A stretch of 64,000 nt of DNA from Rhyacophila brunnea (Eukaryota > Arthropoda > Insecta > Trichoptera > Rhyacophilidae): NCBI GenBank assembly GCA_022495005.1, contig JAGYXB010000135.1, positions 310,001 to 374,000 on the forward strand, in the 5' to 3' direction. The notes beneath the pieces were generated by a model. It ran no database searches. It saw only the letters and a program-made list of their open reading frames with translations, and had not been told where the DNA came from. This document shows positions 23,500 to 33,390 of this stretch, piece by piece (positions within the stretch are counted from its first letter, which is position 1; each line of letters begins with the position of its first letter). The position numbers were made by a program, and so were the translations under genes.

Positions 23500-23625
23500 A
23501 AATAAATTAAAACAACGAAAAAAGCATTACATATAACGACGCTAAGAGGCTAAACCAGGGTCGCAAAAAACGACTCAAATAGAATAGTAAAAATCTTAAC
23601 TCAATCAAATACTTTTGGTCGACAG
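23500..23625 (+). repeat. Penelope-type terminal-repeat relic
   Basis: The words 'gggtcgcaaaaaacgact', 'caaatagaatagta' and 'caaatacttttggtcgacagtattg' match the right arm of the foldback at 33154-33390 in the same order. The hammerhead-like core is shortened to 'gacgctaagaggctaaacc' by a deletion. It sits only about 190 bp downstream of the coding exon. Confidence 0.65.
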
Positions 23626-23806
23626 TATTGTTTTTTGATAAAATTATTAATAATGTTGATTTACAATAAATTAATAAGATTGAATTAATAGATTTTGGAG
23701 AGCCTCTACTAAGATCACTTACTTTAAATTAAATAAACAATTTTATTGTTGTTTTGGTATACATAGTAAAATATATATTTTGGAGATATTAATTAATAGT
23801 ATGCAA

Positions 23807-23812
23807 GCTTAC
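23807..23812 (-). other. Splice donor (5' splice site)
   Basis: The minus strand reads CCG|GTAAGC immediately after the last exon codon, a good match to the GTRAGT consensus. Confidence 0.9.
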
Positions 23813-23892
23813 CGGCATAGTCTGACTCCCGTGGAGAGTATTGATTGCTGCCTGGGCTTCTTGATGAGAACTGAATTTTACAAATGCACAGC
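23813..23892 (-). CDS. bru3: Exon of a CELF/Bruno-type RNA-binding protein (middle of RRM2)
   Basis: An 80-nt internal coding exon bounded by AG (23894-23893) and GTAAGC. It begins with the last two bases of a Gly codon (phase 1) and ends on a whole codon (phase 0), giving 26 complete residues. It opens with 'CAFVKFSS', the RNP1 core of an RNA recognition motif, continues with 'HQEAQAAI' of helix 2, and ends in 'LHGSQTMP'. This combination is characteristic of RRM2 in the bruno-3 / CELF3-6 branch rather than of Bruno-1 (arrest) / CELF1-2. From memory, an 80-nt exon at this place is also found in vertebrate CELF genes (not checked). The family binds U/G-rich RNA and regulates splicing and translation. 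The exon composition is clearly coding-like against AT-rich intron. Assignment to the CELF family is firm; bru3 rather than a close paralogue is likely. Confidence 0.92.
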
Positions 23893-23920
23893 CTGAAAAG
23901 AAGAGAAAAAATATAAATTA
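23893..23920 (-). other. Splice acceptor with polypyrimidine tract
   Basis: Reading the minus strand into the exon, a run of T/C (TTTTTTCTCTTCTTTTCAG) precedes the exon. A branch-point-like TTAAT lies just upstream. A strong 3' splice site, it fixes the exon's first base. Confidence 0.9.
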
Positions 23921-23925
23921 ATAAA

Positions 23926-25522
23926 TGTTTTATTTACAGGTAAAAATCCAAGCAAAACGAATATATGCTTTGGTCACATCTTAGTAATTTGTTTCAATTG
24001 TATGAAATTTCGAAGAATGCTATCTGTTTTATTGATTATTATTAACTAGTGTTTACGTGATTATCCTCTGTTAGGTATAGATTTTAATACTACCTTACTA
24101 CCCTAATTAATTCTTACAATTTTTAGTTAGTAATATTAATAGTTTTTTAGGTACAAATAATTTCGGTCTTGATAATGGGTATATAGCCAGAAATAAGCAT
24201 CAGAAACTCCGAGCTGTAGAATTATTACATAGCATTTAATTCATTATTTTTTTCTTTTTCGGTGTCAAATATTTTATGTATGAATGTATGAATAATATAT
24301 TAATTCAATATATGAGAAATTATGTATTTCTATTAATTTTATATTAATAATAAAATACAGGTAACCGTTGATTGCCGAGGGTACATTTTGGATACGGTCG
24401 CGATAAGTAAAATTTCGTAATCAACGCGGGATTTGAAAAATAGACAAATACGAAAACAAACCTTTTTAAGACTAAACTAAACAAAGTTAATAACAAAATA
24501 CATGTTATACATAAAATAAACATATTAAATAAATAAATATTGTTTAGTGTTTAAAAAAATCTAGGTAAGTAGGTATATAAATAGTTTTAAAATATATTAA
24601 CCTACTAATCCTACTTAAACATATTGTATAAAATATATCAATAACTTTCAAATAATCATACCCACGTGATTCAATTATTTATTGTGATGATTTCTGGCAC
24701 TTGACATAATATTATGTCAAAATAATTGCAGAACCAAAATATATTACTAAAAATTGATCGCGATATAACAAATTTGCACTCGAAGGGGTCAAAATTAACG
24801 AGAATTATCTGTACAGTGTACTATATAATTATCTAAAAATAGTTTAATTAAAAATAATTATTAAACTATATTAAAATGGGATACAACCAAGAAAATGTTT
24901 AATTAAATTATATGCCTTTGATTTATTATTGAAGGTGTATTTTATGATAATATGTTAAATAAGTAAATGTACCTATACTTCTTAACATTTAGAAATAATC
25001 TAAGTTAACAAAAAATAAAGAAAATGAGCATTAACTAAAGAAATATTTCAAGATGAAAGCAGAAAATTTCGCAAGCTATGCAAGAAAAGCATTCATATTA
25101 AACGCATTCGTATGGCTGACAAATTAAAATACATTATGCTGTAATAGCATTCGAGAATAATATAATATCTGCAATTTGCATATTCGTTCTCAAATGAAAA
25201 TAGACCCTATCTGTGTACCTAGAAAATGTATGTATATTTAAGACGCTGGGCCATGCTAATTGAATAGAACTCACAAAGCTGTATAATACCGACATATAAC
25301 ATTTTGCTCTGAGCATATTGGGCATAGATTATTACTTTGAAATGTCAAAGCGACCAGTTGAGAAAACGATGCTAGGATGGTTTTACATTGCTTTATAATA
25401 TACTTACTGTATATTATGTTAACTTCACAAGTTGACTTTGGATAAGATATTAATATTTGTATTTAAAATGTTTTGCTTTTCTTAAAAATATTTTATACAC
25501 CTCGAGCTGGTGTCCAGATTCT
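23926..25522. other. AT-rich intronic sequence with a perfect palindrome
   Basis: Nothing was recognised except a perfect 20-bp palindrome at 24701-24720 (ttgacataat/attatgtcaa). The frames here are low-complexity. Confidence 0.45.
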
Positions 25523-26128
25523 AATACTTGGGTGCCACGGTTGCCGATGATGGTGGTATTTCTAGTGAGCATGGAATCCGCATGGGTGTGGCGGGCTCTG
25601 CGTTCAACCAACTTGGAGTCGCATGGAGGTCAAGGCTGTATTCTGTGAGGACCAAATGTCGTTTGTTTAACGCGTGTGTGCTACCTGTGCTCCTGTATGG
25701 CTGTGAGACATGGCATCTTACTAAGCTTCAAGAGTCTAAGTTTTGAGCTTTGAGAATCGATGTCTCCGCCAAATCTTAGGGGTACATTGGTACGACCGCG
25801 TTACAAACACCCGAGTTCGTGAGCAGACACAACAGCCTTTGGTGATTGAAGTTATCACGAAAAGACGATTTACGTGGCTGGGACATGTATTCCGGATGCC
25901 ACCAAAGAGTGCGGCACTTCGTACTCTTGTGGCACAGCCTCAAGGGTTCCGTCGCCGTGACCGGCCCTCCCTCACCCTGCAGCAATGCTACAAAAGCGAT
26001 CTACGTGCTGCAGGTCTGACATGGCGGGAGGCGCAGGAGTTGGCGATGGACCGAGGGAAGTGGCGCCAACTTGTGCTTGCCCTATGCCCCAATGTTGGGA
26101 CGTGACAGGGTGAAAGAAGAAGAATAAA
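25523..26128 (+). mobile_element. Non-LTR retrotransposon (RTE-like) 3' fragment, pseudogene
   Basis: The C-terminal part of a reverse-transcriptase protein is split over two frames. The first (25528-25743) runs through 'CRLFNACVLPVLLYGCETW'. A frameshift and stop near 25740 follow, and the second frame (25743-26105) begins 'FENRCLRQILGVHWYDRV' and contains 'RRFTWLGHVFRMP'. It ends at TGA 26103-26105, with a (GAA)n tail at 26114-26125. The RT catalytic domain and endonuclease are absent (5' truncation). Higher GC than the surroundings and only one obvious lesion suggest it is the youngest LINE copy here. Clade is RTE or a near relative. A decayed relative lies at 17905-18122. Confidence 0.8.
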
Positions 26129-26279
26129 CTAAGGAATAATTATTATTGTCTAGCTATATAATTATAATAAATGATAAAAAAATACAGAAATGAAAGAGTG
26201 ATAAAGCATTATTTCAGTGTAAATATGATGTAATTAGACCTACAGAATAATGCTCCTCTTATTACGGAACACAAATTTT

Positions 26280-26770
26280 ATTATGGCAGTGAATTTTCCA
26301 ACGTAATCCGCTCACCAATTATTTACTTATCGTAAAACAATGAAACCGCGCATATTTGTAGAAAGCATCACGCAAACAAAAGGCACATTTTCATTGTGCA
26401 TTTCACTGCAAAATAAATATCCCCGTGAAAACGGAGCAAAGTTGGAAAGTACATAATGTTTATTCTGAGGAAGCAGCGCCTTGCAGCGGGAAATCCTTCA
26501 ATTAGACGATGAGATTGTGTTTCCGCCGGATGTTCCTGCAACTACTCGAGTCAGTAAAACCACTTAGTTTTCCGACGGAGCGCTCTTCGGCGCGTATTTT
26601 TTTTGCTCGTGTTGCACTTGCGTATGTAATCGCCACGCGGTCGAGTTAGTTGCTTGCCAAAAGTTGAATCGTCGGCTTTGGTAATGGCGAAAAGTCGACG
26701 GAGGGTGGCTTTTAATAGAGATGTCAAAAGCTCGCGTTTAATTTTTAAACAGAGCGAAAATAGAGTGAGC
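26280..26770. other. GC-richer island
   Basis: CpG-rich for this window ('cagcgccttgcagcggg', 'gagcgctcttcggcgcg', 'ccacgcggtcgag'). There is no convincing frame or splice-bounded exon. Candidate enhancer. Confidence 0.3.
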
Positions 26771-28116
26771 TTTTTAAAAAGCCGTTTTTAGTTAATTATT
26801 ATAAGTTGGGGGGCTTCATGGTGAAATATATTTTACCAGTAAGTTCAACGCAGAAGTAAAAGTTATGTTAAATGATGTGTTTACTTTCTAAACATAAATA
26901 AAAACTTAGAGAGTAGAACTATCCAAAAAGACAAAATCACCGATAAGGAATATTAAAAGAAGAAGAATAAAACATAAGTAAGGTTATAAGTAGCAAAAAA
27001 TAATTGGTTAAAAACAATAGCATTTTTGTGGTAAATTGAGAATATATATTTGAAAACCACATAAATGATAAAGCAAATGAAAACGATTCTAATTTCCACA
27101 AAATTTTCCCCCCAGAATTAAATAATTAACACTATAAAAATATTATAACTATGTGATTTACATGGTACCTATAAGTTTGTAATAAAGAAAACAAAATGTT
27201 ACATAACTACAAATTTAGAAAGAGGCGGGAATATTTTCTGGTAGATAAAGTGTTGAATATTTATTAAAATAAAACAATCTATGAGTATTATACTGGAAAA
27301 AAGAGTATTTAAAGGAATTTGAATTTATATTACAATTATTGATTTAAAGCATTTTTTCTTCATTATGACTACAATGCGATGTGGATTTTGGTAATGTTAT
27401 GAAGAAGTTTCTTAATAGATTATTTTTAAGAGAAATGTATGGTGGTCTATAATGTCCAATAATGATGTCATAATCATTATATATTCCCCCATGCTCTGGT
27501 TTTAATGTAAAAAAATCTCTTGGAAAGTTTAATAAATAAATATTTCTGAATGTAAAATTTATACAATATATTCCTATTTGATGTCAATTTATGAAGGTAC
27601 CTATCTGAGTACATTATCCACGTGATTATAACGTGACTTTTTTATATCAACGCTAATGACCGAATACTCTGATAATATCAACAGGTAGATTAATTAAAAC
27701 ACAAAAAGCATGCAAGTTCATTACGAGAGTTATTTTAACGTTATAAATTAGCGCTTTATTGCAAGTAACATGTTCGGACCAAGGCTTAAAAAACCATTAA
27801 ATTTGCTAAGTATCAAATGCAGTTATAAAAATTTCAACAAAGGAAAATACGTGGGAAAGCCACAAAAGATAAGCTTATTAACTGGGTGATGAAAATACAT
27901 TACGTGCGTAGTTATATGTGTAGAAAAGTAAATAATTTACCCAAGAGCAGATAGATGTAAGCGCTTTTTTTTTTTTTACTAATAAACGTATATTCTACTA
28001 GCGACAGATTCAAGTCCCGTTAAAAAAAAAATTAATAAAAATAGAAATTGCTTAATGCATATTTCTATAATAATATTATGTTATACTTTTAGAATGCATT
28101 GGAAAAAACTGTACAT
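26771..28116. other. AT-rich intronic sequence
   Basis: Low-complexity AT-rich sequence, with a poly-T run at 27966-27978. A B-box-like 'agattcaagtcccg' at 28006-28019 is followed by a poly-A run, possibly a worn SINE piece. Nothing else was recognised. Confidence 0.35.
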
Positions 28117-28410
28117 TTAAAATTCAAATTCAAATTATTTATTTTTACATAATATAATGAATTTGATAAATTATTAACTCAAAGCTCTCACGATATGACA
28201 TAAAAATAAGTGTTAACGCTATGTAATGAATTAAAAATAATACAAATAAAAGTACACGGAAGCACACCGTATGAAATAAGTAGACACTATCTTAAAAACT
28301 TATATAACAACGCCCATCTAGTTATTGCCCTCCTAATTGGTATCACCAATGGCAGGTTAATTCTGCACCTTGGGAGAACAAACAACGGATGCTCCCAATT
28401 TATAAGATAA
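28117..28410 (-). mobile_element. Possible LINE 3'-end fragment
   Basis: At the left edge 'aaattcaaattcaaattat' is, on the minus strand, the TTTGAATTTGAATTT type of 3' end. From memory, this is common in lepidopteran non-LTR elements. The sequence up to about 28410 is more complex than its flanks ('ttgggagaacaaacaacgg'). Family and extent are uncertain. Confidence 0.35.
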
Positions 28411-28671
28411 TTATGAGAGATACACAAGTCAATACTACCAAAAATCGCAAAGTTTTCATTTATGCCGCGTACAAATTGAAAAAATACGTTGCTAAATAAA
28501 GATCTCTTCTAAACTTCCAAATAACCGTTTGAAAATAATATTTTTTTAAACAAATGTACCAACGAAAATTGTTGTCTGGTTTTGATTAATAAATATCATA
28601 AAATTATTTTCTCTACATAGGTACCTAGATATTAAAATAAATTTAAAAAAATCTTAGACATATCTGGTTAA

Positions 28672-28869
28672 TTATAAGCATCACATATTATAGGACATAT
28701 ACCGGAAAACTTGAGAAAAATGCTGATAAAAGATTCACTTAGAAATTTTGCTAATCACCGTCTTGAAGTGAAAATTGAAAATGATAAAGAAGATAATATA
28801 GAATATATATATAACTGGGAAACACATCCGGTTAAAGTATACGCAGGTACCGAATATAATAATATTTAA
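28672..28869 (+). other. Open, codon-like stretch of unknown origin
   Basis: A frame without ATG at its beginning stays open for about 60 codons to TAA at 28867-28869. It contains 'GHIPENLRKMLIKDSL' and 'YNWETHPVKVYAG'. The composition looks more protein-like than other AT-rich frames here. I do not recognise the family; a transposon protein relic is the likeliest source. Confidence 0.25.
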
Positions 28870-30839
28870 ACATTTGTTATTGTATAATGAAAATAATAAG
28901 GGACCTGTTGAATGATAAAATAAATTATTATTTCATAAAACACTCACTAAGATAAACTATTTTTTTATTAACGAAAATTCTCCCTACACATTACTGTTTT
29001 GTTTTTCATTCTCACAAAACAAAAAAATAGACTTCACACGCCTCTCGCAGTGAGTTAATAGGCTGCAAAACAGAAAGCAGACGTACAATCCTGAACTCTG
29101 CTCCAGCGGTACACTTAAGAGATGAACGAATTTATTTCGCCAAATCTCTGACCACGTTTTTATTTCACACTTCGAGTACCATTCAACGCTTATACCCACT
29201 CATCCATATAGTACATATTCCGAAGCCTGAATGATCACAAAATATGTATTGAAAAATATCAATGTCTGTGTAAGTGGGCGAAAGCAATTTTAATAGTTAC
29301 TAAGCCAAACTGATCACCTGTACTCATTGAAAAAAATACGATTTTAGTACCCTTTTGGTGACATTAAAAATATCTATTAAAACTTTAGATAATCGATCTT
29401 TGGAATACTAGGTATCCATGTAATTTTGTTTTACACATTTAGTTGTATTAATGTATTTAATTTGGGCTTCCTATATGAAAATAATTTTTAAAAGTGGGTC
29501 AACTCCAATTTTTTTTATTGTTGATGCTAGAGAATTATTGCGAGTGCTTACGTAACATATTCAGAATTCCCTAAATTCAACATCTAATCATTTAAAAACC
29601 TACTAAATATGGGTCTTATTTTCGATAATCGACAAATCAATGCAGGATTATTTTCAAATAGCGTCAAATCCATTTTAACTAATCACGTCATCACAAAAGT
29701 AGACGTTTATTATATTGCAGTAATCAGAGAGGCGACTGAAAATAGATGTTTTAGGAAGGAAGAATAAAAATATTACATTTCCCATAGCTTTCTCAAAAAG
29801 TGGATTTAATCATTTTTTAAAATGGATAAAATAATATGTAATTTATCACATTGTATACCTAAGATTATTTCATAAAACATTTGTTCAACTATTACAATCA
29901 AAATAAACTAATTAATCGATTTTTTATTTTTTATTTTGCGTATGAATTTAAAATACTATGAGAATGCATTCAATATACTCACCTTTAAAAATTTATAGGG
30001 ATAATATAATCTTTAAATGCATGATACAAAATTCTGCAATGGGGACTAAAGTTAATAAAAGCACTATAGCTTGATAAAATTTTGGCCGAATAGAATAATG
30101 ACACACATGTTTTTTTGCAGCAATAATTATAATTCGCTTGATCAATTTATATATTTTTTCGAGTCTTAGTAGTATTATAATATAAGTAAATAATATTATA
30201 GTAGTTCCCCTTTCACGGGAACTTCTATGCACTCTCCAAGCCACACACAAACCCTCCACTCGTCTCGCATGTTGAGTGCGCCTATTGGAGGGACAAAACA
30301 AAACACAGCCCAAAGCGGCGCGACGGTCCGCAATTGCGTTTGACATATTTACCCACCATACATTAAACGATTATTCAAAAATGCAATGGTGTTTTTAGTG
30401 ACCCGACGCGCTGACTGATTTTAGGCCCCCTACGATAAAAATAACCATTTTACGTCCACGAAAACTACTATGATAGGTGTAAGTCTATAATAATATTCTG
30501 CTGTCTTTTAGTAACACCTGATTTGCCTACTTTCACAGGACGTCACTGATTATAACATTGTCAAATAAAGATAGTTGAGCGTTTGTTCTGTAACTATCTG
30601 ATCTAAATCGATTTTATTAAAAAAAAAAAATTGGTACAATTTTATAACCAACTTATTTTAACTGTTTCGAAGCTTCCTTTTAAAGTTTATAATAAATAGC
30701 TTGCGTTGTTTGCGTTAAAGAAAATTACCACTGCAAAAAAGGTAAGATTATTTGTTTTTTATAGTAATAATATTCACAAACACATTGGTTGTATTTTTGA
30801 TGTATGGATACTTCTCATTCTGCTAATATATTTACACGA
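28870..30839. other. Intronic sequence with two GC-richer islands
   Basis: 28980-29175 and 30200-30420 are more GC-rich and complex than the rest. A 117-codon minus frame (29993-30346) covers part of the second but looks compositional. No repeat copy was identified. Confidence 0.3.
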
Positions 30840-31810
30840 GAGTAGAGTTAATGAGTTACCTATTCGGATATCGTGAACATCTGGTTGAAACTGAGACGAC
30901 CGATGAAGCCTCTTGTGTGCAAACGAATAGACTTCGAGAGGTTCTGAGACCGTAGGATTCAAACAAACTTCTAAACTGTTGTACAGGAAAGTTAAGATCG
31001 GACACACGAGCGGCAAGCTTCATCCATTCAACCTCATTAAGGTGGCTTCGTAACACATATAGAGTGCCATTAGATGGTATATTCGTATAGTGTTTTGGAC
31101 TAGAAGTAATGGAAAGTCATAGTTGTTTGATATGAAAAATAGAAAGTGAACGACAATTAAACCAGGATGAAAGCCTTAAAGGACAAAGAAATAGTACATA
31201 AATGAATAAATGACTCTCGGACCTCCATATCTCAGGAATGTTAAGCGCTGATATCCAAAATGCAGCAGGTGGTCACAAAACAATACGAAATATCTCTTTA
31301 ATATTGTTAAAGGTTAGAGCAAAGCGATAGAGTCTGATGCAGAATGCGTCAAGATGATTTATAAAGATTATTTCTGCATTCTTAGAATCATTTTAAAGTA
31401 TTGAATTCCTGGCTATCTCAGATACTTTGATATACTTGCGGAAGCCTTACTTTTGGATATCATTGAGCGAGCAATATTTATGAGCAACCGTCGATGAAAG
31501 CCGGGATTACATCGACTATGATAATAATATTATAGACGGACGCCAGAGGCAAATCATCTAGATCACGTATTATAAATAGTCATATTCTTGGATAAAACGA
31601 GTACCTACTTCACCTGATCACGAATATGCAAGAAGGCGGATTGTATGAAGTGGTCATGGTTTATAGAAAATTGACCGCTGTGTATATTATAGGCGAAGTT
31701 ATTGTAGGTATCACATTGGCCAAACGAATGCTTCCATGATAACAAGAATTGAAATAGGCATTTAGATGAATTCAAAAAAATTCGCTTCAATACTACACGC
31801 GCCATCTAAA
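30840..31810. other. About 1 kb of higher-complexity sequence, unclassified
   Basis: Unlike its neighbours, this stretch is not simple AT-rich sequence. Several short frames (30856-31056 minus, 31605-31805 minus, about 31600-31740 plus) are open, but none gives a recognisable domain. No terminal repeats were seen. It could be an old transposon, an exapted element or a noncoding conserved block. Confidence 0.25.
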
Positions 31811-32828
31811 TAAAATAAATAATCAAACGAATTATTAGAAATGATAATTTTAAATAACATCGGAAAGATAGCTATTAAAAATACTAAAAATCAAATGACT
31901 GCTTTACCGATACCTTCCATAATATTTGGTATTATTCAGACTTGAATAAGCAATAATAATTTAATTATAAATAAAATATAATGCCCACACAGTTATGTTA
32001 ACTAGAGAGAAAATATAAAACTGGATTCCAAGTAAAAATTGGCGCTGGTTTATTTTTTAAAGAAAAATATAGGTAGTAGGTATTTATTCAGTGAATCAGT
32101 TTCATTTAATTCAGTGATTTCACTGACTACATAATAATATAATGATTAATAAAGGTTTTTTTCTTCAGTACCTACTTAACTATGGATTGTTATATATTAT
32201 TATAATATAACATGCGTATAATAATAATAAAAAATCTACTAACTATACCTAATATAAAAGTAGGGGTATAATAATATATTTAAGCATACACCATTATTTA
32301 TTGTTTATATTATTTACAGACTTGGATAGTTGTTTTTCCTGAGTGTTTACAGGACTATTTATGTAAGTGTAAATCGCAATTCCTGTGTTGTATGTAAAAC
32401 ATTATTATTTACTACACTTGAGGCTCACGAGAGATTTCTGTTAACCCGCTGGGATAAGTCTTTGGAGTACTTGGCTGGATTTGACACGGTTTATTTGATG
32501 GCTTTGATATTCAAAATGTGTTGCAAATTTACGCAGAAAGTCTATTCTTGTATTCTGATTAACCCATTTTCATAGGCACCTTTTGAAGAGGGACGTAAAA
32601 ATAGAAATCTATCGATTTAATGTTATTTTGGTGCCCGTAATATTCAGAATGTACGAATCTAAATGGAAATACGTATTTTAAAAATAAATATTATAACAAA
32701 GTTAACTTTCTCCGTCCTAAACATTCTCCTTAGCACTCTCTCGCCGACCACATAGTCATGCTAATATATTCGATTTAGAAGTTTATTTTTATCCTTCATA
32801 ATAGCGCCAAGTAAGGAAAAGTGTTGTG

Positions 32829-32872
32829 CTACTAGAAACATCTAGCGATAAAATACAAAACATAATATGTTA
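32829..32872 (+). repeat. Fragment related to the MITE at 56857-57025
   Basis: 'gctactagaaacatctagcgataaaatacaa' resembles the left end of the MITE at 56857 ('ttactaggagcatctagcgatggaatataaa'). It lies immediately outside the Penelope-type foldback. Confidence 0.5.
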
Positions 32873-32934
32873 ATATAATATAAGTACTTATTCTAATGAA
32901 TTCAAGCTCTGTACTATTCCATTTAAGTCGTTTT

Positions 32935-32972
32935 TTGCGACCCGGGTTTCGCCTTTCGGCATCTTCAGGCGT
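32935..32972 (-). ncRNA. Hammerhead-ribozyme-like motif, left arm
   Basis: Minus strand order: CTGAAGA (32968-32962), stem II GCC-GAAA-GGC, GAAA (32950-32947), a short self-complementary CCCGGG, then TC followed by GC. This fits the hammerhead order CUGANGA / stem II / GAAA / stem III / UH, with cleavage expected after 32939. Stem II is a perfect 3-bp stem here. Oddities are one extra U between the core and stem II, a 2-nt loop on stem III and only 2 bp of obvious stem I. Activity is unproven. Confidence 0.5.
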
Positions 32973-33245
32973 CATGTACACTCACCACTGACAATGAACA
33001 CTCTTAACTCTACCTTATATAGTAAATCAATACAATAAAGTAGGTAAAAACCTCATTACCTACCTATCTAGTCGTTTTTTACTGACACTTCAACTATTCA
33101 TAATTTGTTTATTGTATTTTTTGTGATAGTAGTAGTATATGTAGATAATAAAATTTTTACCTACTTTATTGTATTGATTTACTATATAAGGTACAGTTAA
33201 GAGTGTTCGTTGTCAGTGTGTGTTTACCTTAGGTGAGTGTACACG

Positions 33246-33283
33246 ACGCCTGAAGATGCCGAAAGGTGAAACCCGGGTCGCAA
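33246..33283 (+). ncRNA. Hammerhead-ribozyme-like motif, right arm
   Basis: Mirror of the left-arm motif: CTGAAGA at 33250-33256, stem II GCC-GAAA-GGT (one G-U pair), GAAA at 33268-33271, CCCGGG at 33272-33277, TC at 33278-33279 (expected cleavage after it), then GC. It differs from the left arm by one base in stem II, which still pairs. Confidence 0.5.
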
Positions 33284-33390
33284 AAAACGACTTAAATGAA
33301 ATAGTACAGAGCTTGAATCCATTAGAATTTAAATTCAAATTCCATCAAGTACCTTCGGTCGATAGTATTAATATTATAAGTACTTATATT

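Larger units (their letters stand above)
1..23812 (-). other. Intron downstream of the CELF/Bruno exon (partial)
   Basis: Everything left of the donor site at 23807-23812 should be intron of the bruno-3-like gene, which runs leftwards. The intron is phase 0, because the exon ends on a complete Pro codon. The next expected exon would continue RRM2 with a Gly-Ala-Ser-Ser-Ser stretch and a KFADT motif. I looked for its reverse complement and did not see it. The intron would therefore exceed 23.8 kb. This is inference: a short unrecognised exon could lie inside. Confidence 0.6.
32873..33390. mobile_element. Foldback of two Penelope-like terminal repeats
   Basis: Two arms in opposite orientation (32873-33050 and 33154-33390) are near-perfect reverse complements, separated by a 103-bp unrelated AT-rich loop. 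The right arm has an extra block of about 47 bp near its outer end ('ccatcaagtaccttcggtcg') missing from the left. Each arm carries a hammerhead-like core next to 'gggtcgcaaaaaacgac'. Penelope-like retroelements are known to have terminal repeats with hammerhead motifs and inverted copies. No reverse transcriptase or GIY-YIG coding remains, so this is a non-autonomous remnant or retrozyme-like unit. Diverged single copies lie at 23500 and 49155. Confidence 0.7.

Noticed and set aside
25776..25985. 69-codon minus frame
   Set aside because: Antisense of the LINE fragment at 25523-26128.
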